This document shows, piece by piece, positions 35,096 to 47,268 of a DNA stretch of 64,000 nucleotides. The notes under the pieces are model-generated. The model was not told the origin of the DNA, did not search any database, and was given only the letters and a program-made list of their open reading frames with translations. The stretch's first letter is position 1. Each line of letters starts with the position of its first letter. The DNA is from Parelaphostrongylus tenuis (lineage: Eukaryota > Nematoda > Chromadorea > Rhabditida > Metastrongylidae). Location of the stretch: contig JAHQIW010001482.1 in the NCBI GenBank assembly GCA_019055375.1, positions 1 through 64,000 of the forward strand. Reading direction: 5' to 3'. The position numbers were made by a program, and so were the translations under genes.

Positions 35096-36200
35096 AAAAA
35101 TGGAGCTCATCCCTGAATCCACCTTGCCTCTGGGAAGCACGCGATCGCTTTGGTTTGCGTATATTCCGCTATCCACCACCTGGAGACGCTCCACGTGCCC
35201 TCGCTACTAACCGGGTGGGATTTCTCAAAGAGATTTGTTTCAAAGGGCTTGACTTTGCAAGTAACGACTAAATTTCAAAGACTTTGTTTAAGGACTCCGA
35301 GAGTGGCGTGCAGATATTCTGACATGGCTGTAGTGCTAGTCCACAAAGCGTTGAGAGGACAGCTGAATCGAAATGGTGAGCATGGAGTTTGAAGTCAGAT
35401 TCTTTGGAGGCGGTGGCTTCTTTGAGAGGCTCGAATGCGTTCTCGTTTCCACGGTACTCTCGTCTTTCTCTTTATTTCCTCCTTCATGTTGCTTTCCCTT
35501 TTCATAGAACGTTTGAAGTATATGCACGAGATGGCCTCTGCAATCAGGGAACCCAAAGTGAACTCGTTCACCTTTTCACCATCTCCATGGACTGGGTCTT
35601 TAACCTCTTATGCGTAGCCCAATCTCTTCGTGCATCGTAAATTTTTTTCTGTGAGCCGCCTCTGCGTCACTGACATTCTTCTGAAACAAGGCGATGTCGC
35701 CCACAAATGAAGACTTGATAAGAGCTTACCATCTATGCGTGTGCGTTTTTTTGCCTCAATGGAGGAACTTCACTAAAACTATAGTACAGCAGTGAGCAAC
35801 TTTGGTGATATAGTGTCGCTTTGTCGAATTCCCTTCTCTAGGTATCCCCTCAAATTGGACCCCGTCGTTGCTCAAAATGGTTTCCTGATACTATACGGCA
35901 AAGAACAGCCAAACATTTATGAAAGCCTTGGAGCTGATGGTTAAGCTCATCTGTGTCATTGATTACCCTCACAAAACTTTTCCTACTTCCCCAGAATATG
36001 AAAATACATCCTTTTCTTAAGATTACTGTTTACCACTTACATACTATTGTAGAAAGAGCAAGCACCTACTTAAGAGGAGCTCCATTCCGAACTGTGAGAA
36101 ATTGGATGTGTGTATTAGTTCCTGACAAGCGATACACAGAAACATAGAGAATGTCATCAGGTTCATGGACGACTCTCTTTCCTAGAGAATTAACTGGCTT
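35096..36200 (-). pseudogene. second LINE reverse transcriptase fragment
   Basis: On the minus strand from about 36200 downward, translation across frames gives RQSDTISPKLL (around 35820), the region leading to the catalytic F-ADD box, then an RIDGKLLSSLHL stretch where the ADD box has decayed, and, around 35440-35390, a thumb-like EIKRKTRVPWKR and a HHFDSAVLSTLC stretch. This order is that of RTE-like LINEs. It is 5'-truncated and interrupted. The lower part (35096-35290) has a close relative at 40455-40620. It lies directly upstream of, and in the same orientation as, the element at 31973-34790. Confidence 0.6.
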
Positions 36201-37000
36201 TCAGGAAACCAAGTCAACAAGAGTTTAGATTTTCTCGCTTTTTCACCTTTTTAATTACATCGATGTGCTTCAGAACTGTGGCTTTATCTAGATGTGCTTT
36301 TCCACAAACTATTGAACCTTCTATATGACATGCTTCAATCTTTACTTGTTCACCTATCTTTATAGGGAGCGGGTAACAGCAGTGGCAGATATTTTGCTTG
36401 AGGGCTCTCTGCCTAGGTCCACTAAGCCTGTCATTTCTTTGGAGTTGGAAGACTGGTAAAAGATTGCCTTAAAAATGCTCGCTACCTGTATACCACTGGT
36501 GGAGGACTTAGAGCGGCTAACTCAGGATATCAGAAGAATTAACTCGGCCAGAGCTCAAGTGCAGTTATCACGGAGATGATACTCCTAAGCAGCATTCGAA
36601 GCTGCGCGTAAAAATCGAAAAAACTGCGTTTATCTGGTACGACTTTATATAATGTGCACACCTTCCAAGCACCTTTTTCATTCGGTTTCTTGATTCGTGT
36701 TCGTCATCCATATAGATTTTCGGACTTAAATGTTGGTAGCTGCAAACTGAGGACTTTGCCTCTATCAGTAAAGTTGTTGGATATTCATCATGTTGATTTC
36801 TCTTGGATTTCTCTAGTATCTTTAATGGAATCTTCCCAGGCAATACCCACAGAAAGCAGTCGATGACGTTTCCCAATCGGTAACAGCTTTACCTAAATAA
36901 ATCTAGTCCAACTTATGGGAGTTGTCTTACTAGTCTTGGAACGATTGAGCGAACAGCTGTCTGTATTGTACAACATCTCTAAAAACTGCGTTTTTCTTGT
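36200..37000. other. intergenic, no gene recognised
   Basis: Antiparallel open frames at 36568-36876 (minus) and 36654-36866 (plus) overlap over the same DNA and have no motif. The upper part may be 5' LINE sequence too decayed to recognise. Confidence 0.35.
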
Positions 37001-37009
37001 CCCTCATTT

Positions 37010-37760
37010 CAACTGACGGCCTCAACTAGTAAAAGTCAGTCGCCATCTTCGAATGAAAGGGTTTTTAACCATCATAAGAATGTTAGTAATCACTCGAGAC
37101 CCTAAATCTTTGGCTAGAGGGCGGAGTAGTCGCTTTTCGAAAAGACTTTTTATAACTCTGTAAAATCTAAACAAAATTGTGTTTCACATTGGCCGCGCAA
37201 TTAAGCTATTACTTTGTTGAAAGTAGGAAAAGCACGTAAACGAGAAGCACATAAAAAAAACTTTTACTATCAGAGCCAGACGCTTGATCTCGAGTTTTTT
37301 TTTAAATCATGGAAACAATTCCTAATAGAGTATCAAAAATCGTACTTCATATAGGCGCCATCGATTGATGAAAGCGTCAACGCCCCCCCCCCCCCCACTC
37401 CGCGGCCCGCGAATTGGCCAAAAAATAGGCCCAAGCATGTGATCCAGTCTATTTTCCCCTGATATACTGCAGAGAAGCGATCTTTCCAGGAAACAAACAC
37501 AGCGTTGAAATCGTGAAATCTTGCGCTATCAATGATTACTAATAGACTAGAGAAGAGCTTCATACTGCCAGAAATTTGAGGATGTGCAACACAATTGTTT
37601 TTCTCCCGTTGAAGCGTTATAGTAGAGAGTTTTTGAAAAGCGGCCATGTATCGCGCTAGTCAGAAAATTTTACCCTTCCAATGATTACTAACAATCTTAT
37701 GGAAAGTTCTTACTGAGAGGATGGAAACTGATTTCTTGCCATATAATGGACATGTACCGT
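37010..37760 (+). repeat. composite repeat copy
   Basis: Blocks GTTAGTAATCACTCGAGACC (37080), GTTTCACATTGGCCGCGCAA (37170), GCGCTATCAATGATTACTAA (37520), GCGCTAGTCAGAAAATTTTA (37650) and TTACTAACAATCTTATGG (37685) match the family in order. A run of 14 cytosines interrupts it at 37383-37396. Confidence 0.55.
37383..37396 (+). repeat. poly-C run
   Basis: Fourteen consecutive cytosines, unusual in this AT-rich window, followed by a GC-rich CCGCGGCCCGCG stretch. Such runs are prone to length error in sequencing. Confidence 0.9.
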
Positions 37761-38829
37761 GAAATGTACTGTACTGAAAAAGAACTTTTTTCCGGACTAT
37801 CGTATTCGGTCCACAGTTTTTGTTTTTTGAGACTTAACAAAGCCAGAGCTTAATACCTTGGCAGCGACGTTAAAATCCTGCTCGTCCACGTACGCGGCGG
37901 CAGCAATGACGTTGTGGTGGTATCTAATGAAATGTGGATATTTATCGTTACTAAAGGAAATTTCGTCTGCAGTAGATAACAAAGTGTGAAAGAGGAGACA
38001 TCCATAAAACTTCTTGTGGAAGGAACAAAGGCAATAATTCCTCCTAAAGCTTCAATTTGAGGGAAAAAGCAGATACGTAGTATAAGATGATCTTTCAAAC
38101 TGTCACTGAACATCGTTATGCTATCCTATATATATATGTTCATATTTTGGTCATTTTCATCTTTTATTAACTACATCAGCAATAACTCTTCTTCGTGCAA
38201 AGCCGCAAATGAATTTCAAATGAATGAAAAGAAAATGAACAAATAAACATAAAACTTCTATGCGCCTAAGAACAAGTGACAACTCATGATACTAGGAGCA
38301 CTAAGTCCTGTGCCCTACGCATATATTTTCAGCTAAATGCTCTGAAGACAGTTTTTTGTGCCTCTTTCAGTTCCCATTTCCGCAACTCACCTCAACAAGA
38401 TCATGCAAGTAATTTACGAAGTTCACCAACACATGTGAGACAAGGGCCGTCCCGTCCTTTCGACGTCGGACTAGCTGCATAAGAAATACACATAGCTCTT
38501 TTGTATATATGTATGTCTGCCACAAGATATGCGGTATATTGCTGTCGAAGTTGTTATACATTCTATGCAAGATATCCTATATGTATAGAATTCTTAGCAC
38601 ACTATTGTAATGCCGATAATCAGAATGTACGGAGGTTTGACCATTAAATTTTCAAGAAAGGTTATCAACAGCAGTTACATCTGGAACATCAGCTGGGTAG
38701 GTCAAACACAGTGCATGTGAGGATAAAACAATGAATCTCAGTCCATCTTCGTTGTTAGTATTTTGAACATCCTTACCACCCTTCTTACATCGATGCATTG
38801 TTTATTATATAACATTATCCAGAAAGTTT

Positions 38830-39159
38830 TTGCTGTCAACTGCCACAAAGATGTCATTAATGATGCAAGTTTATTTGTCGCTTTACTTCGGTTTGGCACT
38901 TTTTATCTTAAGAATTCAGCTTTTAGTGATGTCGAACCTGAAGTGGGAACTGCGAACCGGCCTGGAAAGCTTGGTCAGAGATAGCAACGAGGAGGATCTG
39001 TATGAAGATAGTGGCGACAGTGGAGAAGATGACTTGGTCTTCGCAAATATTACGAGTGAAAACAGCGGCTCAGATGGTGAAGAGGAAAATGCACCGTCTA
39101 GTTCAAGAAAAGACTGGCTGGTCATGGAACGTAGTCGCGTCGACGAGGGAACTTTTTGA
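38830..39159 (+). CDS. possible coding ORF with acidic Ser-Asp-Glu tract
   Basis: A 109-codon frame. Residues about 1-36 are hydrophobic with several Met; residues about 50-95 are strongly acidic and Ser/Gly-rich (DSNEEDLYEDSGDSGEDDLV, then SGSDGEEEN), ending in a basic-acidic tail. Acidic Ser-rich N-terminal regions occur in some piggyBac-type transposases and in many nuclear proteins, so no function can be assigned. It is followed by a TA-rich microsatellite. If coding, the start is likely internal, at the Met before NLKWEL. Confidence 0.25.
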   Translation: MLSTATKMSLMMQVYLSLYFGLALFILRIQLLVMSNLKWELRTGLESLVRDSNEEDLYEDSGDSGEDDLVFANITSENSGSDGEEENAPSSSRKDWLVMERSRVDEGTF

Positions 39160-39204
39160 TCGGGGTCATGGTGGTGTTCAGAACTTGGCATTGCTCGGGC
39201 ATTG

Positions 39205-39262
39205 TACATACATAAAAATTTATATATATTATATATGTATATATATATATGTTATATGTTTG
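39205..39262. repeat. TA-rich microsatellite
   Basis: About 58 bp of imperfect TATATATG repeats. Confidence 0.8.
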
Positions 39263-39479
39263 CACGTTATACGTATGTTGATTGTTGAATAAACAAGGCG
39301 AGTAGATTCACACAATCCACAGAGATCCACACGATTATTGATAGTTTGAGAAGATTTGGAATAACTAAGCGTTGTTTCTAATGACACTTCTATAGAAATC
39401 TCTCCGGAAATGAACTATTTTTTCTGACAATAAGCTTTGCATACAATTAAAGCTTATTGCTAGAAAAGATAGCAAAAAA

Positions 39480-39780
39480 AATTTTATTGTGAAGTTGAAA
39501 CAACGCATCGTGAGGGCGACGCATCAATATTCTCCTTCAGTATAACGTAAGTACTGGCTTCTTTCAGAAACCAAGCTCGCTATCAGAGCGGCGTTAGTCA
39601 GGTTATCGAATGACTAATAAAAACATCAATAAATCTGGAAAAATGCTATATGGAATCAGAAAGAATGTTTTCCTTGTAGGAAGCGGTATTTTCGTTTTAA
39701 CATAGAAGATTTCATGAGCATTCTCCTTACTATAAACCCTTCAAGGAGCCTTTTTCATAACATCACTTTATTCTGCATCA
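39480..39780. repeat. composite repeat fragment
   Basis: The GTTATCGAATGACTAATAAA core at 39600 and the surrounding A-rich block match the 150-bp family. Poorly preserved. Confidence 0.35.
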
Positions 39781-40189
39781 CATTTATTATTCTGTATCGA
39801 TAGTTATCTTGGAGTTAGATATATACTTTTTAATGCCAAAAAATACCTTGTGAAGTTGGTAAAAACGAACTTTGACTGTAAAACGTGCTCTTTTTCGCTG
39901 TAGAACGGCCTTTAAAAGTCTCTTCAAAAAGCAAACATAGTGGAATACAAAAAAGCGTTGGTAAAAAAGAGAGAAACGAGATGATAAAACAGCTGAAAAT
40001 AAGTTCCTTTTCACAGTATTTGCTTTTCCCGTTGAAAACTTGAATGATTTTTCGATACATGGACATTTCCTTGAAATATCAAACTTTTATCGAAGTGTCT
40101 CCTGTTGTATTCCATCATTTCATCACAATCATATCCTCTTAGTAGCCCAGATTATCAAAAAAAAAACTACCATATTTCCACTGCAAGGT

Positions 40190-40454
40190 GTGATAGTACA
40201 GACTCCGCCTCGTCGCGTTGCCGCGCCTTCCCGCCCGCACACGCGGCATGCGAAAGGGTCGAAATCAACCCTTGTAGTTGCCAACGTGTTAGGCAGAGGA
40301 ATAAAAACAGCACTGGTCGCATTCGGGTCTTTTGAAGAAACATCCGACCAAGACCCAAATGTCCGAGTTTACTCTTTCCATCAAACAGCCCACCCAGAGA
40401 TCTGTTGTACAGCAGAGATAAGAATGCTGCGAAGAATTCACTCAGCTTGAACAG
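40190..40454. other. GC-richer unassigned segment
   Basis: More GC-rich than its flanks, with overlapping open frames on both strands (40040-40450 plus, 40167-40463 minus). No motif recognised. It abuts a LINE-derived fragment and may belong to it. Confidence 0.3.
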
Positions 40455-40620
40455 CAGAAGCATGGAGCTGATCCCCTGAATCTACCTGCGTCTCTGGGAA
40501 GCACGCGGTAGCTTTTGGTTCGCGTTTATTCCCCTATCCACCACCTGGGGACGCGCCACGTGCTCTCTCGACTAAATAGGCGGATCTCTCAAAGAGAGAG
40601 GTCCGTGGACTTACTGCTTT
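40455..40620 (-). mobile_element. LINE-derived fragment, relative of 35096-35270
   Basis: Shares with 35096-35270 the phrases TCTGGGAAGCACGCG, CTATCCACCACCTGG and TCTCTCAAAGAGA in the same order and orientation. It stands alone here, directly next to the mariner relic that starts at about 40620. Confidence 0.55.
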
Positions 40621-41560
40621 ACAAGTTTCAATCGGGCACAACTATCAAACTGCATTTGACAACATCAGTCGTGCAAAAGGCCTCCAAGATGTAGGTAGAA
40701 CTACGACGTATGAATGGTTTACAAAGTTTCGCAATGGGTAAACTGATTTGGCCGTTCAACTGAGATCCGGAAGACCGCGTGAAATCGATCGAGAAACAAC
40801 CACTGAAGCGATTGATTTTGAAAGATGCAGACAAGAAATGGAGAAAGTTCAATTGAATTTTTCACGATCTCACACGAGCCTGAAAGTACAAGAGAAAGCA
40901 AATCGCGCAAGTTCACCTTCGTCGTCATCGTCGCTCTTCGTGGTTCTTGAACAGAATTGTTACCATTGATGGGACGTGGATCTTCTTCAAGACCCAGCGT
41001 TGTCCAAATCAGTGGTTGTCACCAGGTCAGCATGGAACACCAACACGGAGACCAAACCGTTTCCGCCAAAAGCAATGTTGATCATTTTCTGAGACCGAAG
41101 TGGGCGGATTCATTGGGACTTGTTGCAAGCCGGTCAGACCCTGCAACGCTGAGCATTATTGTTAGCAACTAGGCCGTTGCAATCAAGCACCGTCCACGTC
41201 ACCGCCGTCGCCAAGTCATTTTGCTTCAAGACAATGCAAAGCCACACGTTGCCAAGAAAACAAGGAAGAAGTTGACCGATTTGGGCTGAGAGTGCTTGGA
41301 TCATCCGCAGCATTCACCAGATCTGTCTTTCCATCTCTTCAGATCATTTTAGCACTAGTTGGACAAAAAGAAGCGTTTCGAGACATCAATCATTTGCGTC
41401 ATTTGCGTCGAGAATTAACTGGTTGGCTTGCATTGAAGAATACTGAGTTTTGATGAGAACGTAATTGGTTTGTTGCCGGAGCGTTGGCAGCTTCAAGCGG
41501 AGAATACTTCAGTTGATGTTCTTTTATACTTTCGATTACTCGGAAAAATAAATTTTGAAC
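40620..41560 (+). pseudogene. mariner transposase relic, nearly full length
   Basis: Translated across frames from 40620, the order is mariner: a helix-turn-helix part with TTTYEWFTKFRNG then LAVQLRSGRPREID (40700-40790), a catalytic-region start RIVTIDGTWIFF (about 40955-40995) in place of the usual TGDE-W, WLSPGQHGTPT-like sequence (41015-41050), the LLQDNAKPHVAKK block (41222-41262), the SPD-SD block (41310-41350), and the LPERWQLQAE ending (41472-41505). Multiple frameshifts and stops make it inactive. The first catalytic region has Asp followed by Gly where most family members have Asp-Glu. Confidence 0.75.
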
Positions 41561-42084
41561 TTCTGGATTATATTCATAAATTTAGTTGGAGACCTATTAG
41601 TTATTCTCGATTTCAGGTGCGAGTGTGGCGGAAAGTTTCTTCGAATGGATAGCTTAGAAAAGCATTGGAAACTGGGTCTATTGATACCTGGGAGTGCGAG
41701 CGAACGCAGAACAACTAGAGGACTCGGATGGATTTTGTGATGATTTTGACGATCACGTTCTCTAACTAATTCGTGTACGGTGAGGAGCGTTGTATACAAT
41801 TTTCGACGGTGACAAAACCTTCATGTGCTGTTGATAAAAGTAGAGCAGGAAAACTTGCATCGGTTGAATTTTTTAGAAGAATCACAACCTGAAGTGTCTT
41901 TTCCTACATATTTTATAGCCGTTATATCATCAATTGAAACACTGCGTTTACCCTAAAGTTGTTCTGAAAATTTCAAGACTGTATAAAATCTCGAAGCCAT
42001 CCGATCCCGTTACAAAATTGCTGCGATCCTGCTTTTTTTTCCAATGGCAAACTCGAGGCTGTAAACAGAAAACTTATTGAGTAC

Positions 42085-42150
42085 AATATATAAACCCTAA
42101 AAACGGCCGACGTTTCGGCAGTTTCACGTCCTTCAGAGAATAGAATAATC
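42085..42150 (-). mobile_element. Penelope-LTR-like motif fragment
   Basis: On the minus strand CTGAAGGACGTGAAACTGCC is followed by GAAACGTCGGCC, the same arrangement as at 5485-5440. It resembles the hammerhead region of Penelope-type terminal repeats, but the first strand reads CTGAAGG, so the expected A9 is not in place. No coding sequence was found next to it. Confidence 0.35.
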
Positions 42151-42159
42151 AAACAAACT

Positions 42160-44980
42160 TGAATTCAATTAGTCAAGCATATCCTTGACACCTGCCGAAA
42201 ACGTGATGCAAAAACGCTCATCAATGAAAACTCGTTTATCCCGCTTTTCTGCTGTGGGCATGAAGATGTTCCATTGATTAGACGGCATCAATTTTTTTTT
42301 CTAAACTCTGACAAGTGCGGAATTATCAAAGACTCAGCTATTACTATTGCAGTACATTAAAATGCGAAAGTTTCTTTTGTCAATAAATTCGTGTTTGCTC
42401 ATAAGAAACATGAAACTATCTTATAAAATGCCGTGGTTAGTGAATAATCTATCCCGGGAGTCACTACGATATTCACTTTGTGATCTCCTTTGTGTTAGTT
42501 GAAAGCTGAATCTAATAATTTGCTTAAGAGATTACTCTCAGTTTTCCGTTAACTCCGCAAATTTGTCGGTTGTCAGAATGTACAGAAAAGTGAGAAGTTG
42601 GCGTAAGCGTACAAGAAACTATGCTATAACGAAACGGGACATAGCAACTATCCCGGGTGCCCTTTTTTTTGTTGTTGCAATGTTCAGATTTTTCAGAAAG
42701 TTCAATTTTCTTTTCTTTGTTGTTGTGTCAATTTTGTTTGTAATAAAAGTTTGTATGCAAATCATCAAATTTTTTCTGATTCCTTTTCCAATTGAAAGTA
42801 TTCACTGTGGGCTGAAGTTTTTGATGGAACTTTTCCATGTCTCACATGTATGAGACGCACAATTACATATTCAGGTCACGCTTGAGAAGCGCTTACATAT
42901 GTAGAATTAAGTGCACGCTGTTAACAGTCCCTTTGTTAAAGCATCAATGTAAACGTATTTCGTTTATTCGTGGATTAGTACAAAGAATTACCCATCTTGC
43001 CACCATTACCGGAGAGAAACGTATTATCTATCACACAATGATGGCTTAACATTATTATGGTACCCGTAGTATATGAAGCGATATTTTTGCCCAGTAGGCC
43101 GATGCCACAGATTTTTAGTTGCCGTGACCTGCTGAAGTTCTTAGTGGATATAAGTATTTCGTAGATCTACAGACAACTGCGGAAGACCTGGGACACTGAG
43201 TAAGTTTCTACTTGCATCGCGCTGGAAGAGGCTGAAGAACATTGCACTCTCAGTTCTCTCGAAGAATGTAGTGTCAGTGGTCCGTAAACGACTATTTATA
43301 GAATGTTATATGAATTTTGAAACCATAACAATTGCAGAACGCTGTCTCGACTCTTTAATCGTCTGATCACCTGACCAGAGCGCATGTTCGTAGGTGTAGC
43401 TTATAAGATATTACTGTATGCTTGGCAATCTATAATATGTTAGTTTTTGAACGAGCTCATTCACCTAACTTGAGTCCCATGCTAGCATTCACAGACAAAA
43501 ATTTGCAAGCTATGAGCATTCGCCGTCACTTACAAGTGGTATATAGGAAAAAAATTGTGTAGATGCGCTTGTAGCAAATGGAGTTGGCGTAAACTCGGTG
43601 CTCCCACAACATGTGTAGAGAAGCCGTTGGCAACTTTTGGTGGACATTTAAGAATTACTGTGTATTATAAACTGTTCTAGAACTTTACAGGCATCCGAGA
43701 TTCTGGTTGGTTTTCTTCGAACAGTGGACAAAGACAAGAAAGATAAAGCGTTTAGTATTGATGAATTTTGAAGGACGCATCATGAATTTGCCGTCATCGA
43801 CCATCGTTGGCGATGAATGATTGCATAGCTAACCTACATAGTGAACTACGGTGACTTACCGATTTATAAAGCTAACGCTGTAAATCTCCTAGACAAATCC
43901 AATTCATCAGCACCAGAGGAATAAATTATTTGATGACTCTGACACACGAATTCGAACTAATTTCCATGTACGCATTAAAAATTGCCTCTAATCAGTGTGC
44001 AGCAAAGTGCCTTGCCCTGATTCTTTTTCTCTGTGTGGATTCTGGTATTTCTAGAGTTCAATCATTCTTCCGTCTTCTTCTTGAACATCGTAGAATACTG
44101 ATTGAGCGCATCTCTTTCCAATCTCAACGAAAGCCTGGCTATGTCGTTCCATAACGCGATCGTTGCTGACTGTTCTAGAGTGCTAAGGAATAAGGTTCGA
44201 ATCCCACGCGCACCGCGGCAAGCATCACAGCCACTAGGACACGGTGCTCATTTTCCACTTCACTTGTATGTTTTATTATTTATCAACGCTTTATTATGAT
44301 TCAGTAGTTTTTGAAGAATATGTTTAGATGCACTCATAGAATGTTAAGGACTAGGCGCACACTCTGTGCTCATCTACGATGTATTTTGAGTGGTTCCAAT
44401 GAAATGCAACATACTCTCGTCTCCTGCTCTTACAACATCTCACACAGAATGTAATCGCTTTGCGCAGTTTATTCCAACTTATCAATTTGCCCTTATTAGA
44501 GTACAGCTGCATTCGCAAATACAATACTTTACATTTTTGCACGTTTAGTATTTCTCTACGCACATATTACAATTTCGCATCCTTACCATTTCATAAACAT
44601 CACTGGCAATCTATGTTTCTAACATCTCCAATCTCTGCATTCTATTGAGATTCCTACTGAGCAACCGTAAGTGGTTCCATCTTGTGTAACTTTTTCTATC
44701 CACCGGTAGCATATGCCTATGCCACTGGTTTCAAAAATTATCCATATTTTTCAAGATGTGAACTTGGTGGTATTTCTGGACGAGATTAGACTTTTGAGTC
44801 CTACATATCTCCAAACACTCGACTAATTTCAGCACCAGTGTGAACCGTGTAATATTGTTCAAATGTCAATCGAGAGAAAATTTTCTGAATTATTTGCGCA
44901 TGTTCTATTTCTTTACACGCACATTGAAAAATGTTCATTTATGAATACATATTCAACGTAATAAGGCAAAGGAAGAAGTT
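42160..44980. other. intergenic, scattered exon-like pieces only
   Basis: No gene could be assembled. Exon-like pieces: after TTTACAG at 43689 a frame with FLRTVDKDKKDKAFSIDEF, superficially EF-hand-like but with the loop one residue out of register; and after TTTCAG at 44830 a 42-codon frame. Either could belong upstream of the gene fragment at 46483-47135, but phases and intervening exons could not be established. Confidence 0.3.
44160..44220 (+). repeat. tRNA B-box-like relic
   Basis: AAGGTTCGAATCCCACGCG is a near-perfect tRNA T-arm and B-box, but no acceptor stem or anticodon arm with proper pairing can be drawn upstream. Probably a SINE head or tRNA fragment. Confidence 0.3.
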
Positions 44981-45245
44981 CTCGGCGTTGATCAATCACT
45001 GAGAGATGTGCCATGCATTCGTGTTCAATGTTTAGCTTCATTTGAGATGACTGGATGCATACCTATCCTTTACAATCTAGCTATGGCCTGCCGCTGTATC
45101 AGGTTAATGTTACTTATCCTCCCAGACAAGTTTGTCATCAGTTTACAGACCTCGGATGCATGAATACCTCAGTGAGCCATGAGCGCTAGATCAAACTTGC
45201 GCGCAATGAAGAGTACTTCTAACCACAGAGCAGCGTGCACTTCTA
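44981..45245 (-). mobile_element. tRNA-derived SINE, copy 1
   Basis: Aligns by eye over its full length with 57022-57302 and partly with 62805-63018. On the minus strand the head carries a decayed A-box region (GCGCTGCTCTGTGGTTAGAA-like) and B-box region, followed by a body containing GCATGAATACCTCAGTGAGC-type sequence, and a tail with CATGCATTCGTG. No coding capacity; such elements are mobilised by LINE machinery. Confidence 0.6.
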
Positions 45246-46482
45246 GTAAGTGGGAGTGCGTTGAGATGTCAGTGGTAAAAATTATAAAGTTTCAGCTGTC
45301 TCATCAATATGCTCAGTTTTGAACAAGATTCCATATTTTCGCGTGGCTTTAATGAGAGAAAGAAAAGAAGAAAGATGATACTAAATCTACGATGTAAATA
45401 TGCCAGCATTTTGATTCATAGCATTATAGGCTGTAAAATCGCATTTCACCCTCCATTCTTCAATTGTATGAGATCGTTTGTGGGTTTTGGTGAAATCGCT
45501 GTCTCTATTGAGAGAAGGAATGCACTTTTTTTGGCCAATCGCAAAATAATCATAAGTCAAACGTTCTTGTTTTGAAGCAGCTCAGATGTTTCAAGATAAA
45601 TAGAAATCATCGCTATCATTTCTTGTCTCAGAACAACTATGTTTGAGACAGTATTTTCATGCATGAACCTCGTTCAGTTCTATGATTTACTCAAAGTGCT
45701 TGAATGCGAAGTGGAGCTTTATAATTTTTGGGTTATAGAGCAATAGTGTGTGAAAAGTTAAACAGTTCTAGGAATTTGGACAAGTACTCGATACTCCTCA
45801 CTTGCTCATTGTTTCGGCATATTAAAGTTTTCCGCACTTTAGCTGTACACGCCAGTCATTTCAGATAGCCAAAGGCTAACAACGGAGAGTATGTTGGACT
45901 AGCTGTTGTCTCACGTGCACAAATTATAAGGATCCCACGCTTGCGACAAGATATTCCACCAAGTTATGTACTTTTCCGTTGGATAATACGGATTCATAGA
46001 ACGCAAAGGAATTCTTATCAAAATACTTTTACAGGAGTTTCTTCGCTATTATGACATCCCTTTGTGACGATTGAAGACTTCCACACTCTAAACTTCACTA
46101 CATAACTGCCAACAATATTCGCTGTGAAGTTCAATCATTGGGCTAAGTAAATCCATTGTGAAGTTACCAAAGTCTGAATTTCTCAAGCCATCTAATGATT
46201 ACAAAAACATAGATAAAACATGAAATAATGTTACATTCGTGCTGAAAATACGTTCTTTTTGAAAGATGTGGTTGAAACACAGGAGTTTTGACACATTTTC
46301 TTTTTTTTTTCAATGAGGGATCCTTCACTGTAGCGCTTTTGGTGATAATCCATCATTTACTCATGATTGCGTCTTTTCAAAACCTACTTTTTTTTTATTA
46401 ATAGATGCATGCGTTTATCTAGTTTTAGTAATAAATGCAATGAAATCTCTGATTGAATGGATAATCTTCAAATATTTTACAG

Positions 46483-47135
46483 TGATGGCCCAGAAATGCG
46501 CAGCATATGCTGGCGAAAGCCGTGCTTGTGGTAAAGTTATATCGTTTTCAAATTTTTCGGCATTATCACTAGATTTGAATCTTGCGTTAATCCGAGATCT
46601 AAATAGTATTGAGAAAAATTGCTCGTAAGTTTGAAGTTATACGACAAAATCTCTTCATTCCCACACATTATTAGCCAGCTAAGTTATGGAGAAATTATGT
46701 ATAGTTCTCGAAAGCTGCGCTGCCGCATGAGTACTAAAAGTAAGCTTGAAAATTCTTTCTTCGACTGTCATTTTCAGTCCATTTACTGCTTTTACACAAT
46801 TTCAGTAATTACTGAAATAGTGCCAATTTGGAGATGATGTGGACTGATGAAAATTTCTTGATGTGTTCCTTTAGCCTTGAATTACTTCTTCAATACTTTG
46901 CCATGCATCATCAAAACTTTTCACTTCATATGTGGAAAAATTATCACCTTTCTTTACTTATATAATCAAAATTGCAGTGCAAGTGCGGATAAAGATCAAC
47001 AGTAAAAGAAACAGCCGCTCGATTCAAATCATTGCCACGTTGTTGAGAGACGAAGAAGTCAAAACGTTACTGACATTAAAATACTCTTTGTGGGGACCTC
47101 GCATAAGCTTGACGTCGGAATTAAACGATAACTGA
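46483..47135 (+). CDS. 3' end of a spliced gene, function unknown
   Basis: Three consecutive exons have matching splice phases: 46483-46624 (acceptor TTTTACAG, donor GTAAGT, phase 1 in and 2 out), 46675-46739 (acceptor ATTAG, donor GTAAGC, 1 base completing the codon, phase 1 out) and 46978-47135 (acceptor TTGCAG, ending at TGA). The encoded C-terminal part is about 121 residues, beginning around MAQKCAAYAGESRACGKV and ending near SLTSELNDN. An AATAAA signal lies 128 bases after the stop (47263). The middle is basic with clustered Ser and Arg; no domain was recognised. The 5' exons were not found; they should lie between 42 and 46.4 kb unless disrupted. All splice sites are predicted from sequence only. 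Confidence 0.4.
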
Positions 47136-47262
47136 ATAAAAAAAATAATCCTCTTCTCTTCCATCCCATTGCTACTCGCTTCACAGATTTTGCGCTATGT
47201 TACTATATCCTATACTTGTTATTAACTTATATATTATACAAATTGTGTATACGTAATATTAG

Positions 47263-47268
47263 AATAAA
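47263..47268 (+). terminator. polyadenylation signal
   Basis: AATAAA downstream of the stop at 47135, within a normal 3' UTR distance for a nematode gene. Confidence 0.45.

Noticed and set aside
43689..43770. EF-hand exon
   Set aside because: The Asp-rich loop is one residue too long for the canonical 12-residue loop and the frame stops immediately after.
44160..44220. Functional tRNA gene
   Set aside because: Good B-box only; no acceptor or anticodon stem can be formed. The same applies to 2905, 3097, 17460-17540, 52440-52545 and the SINE heads.
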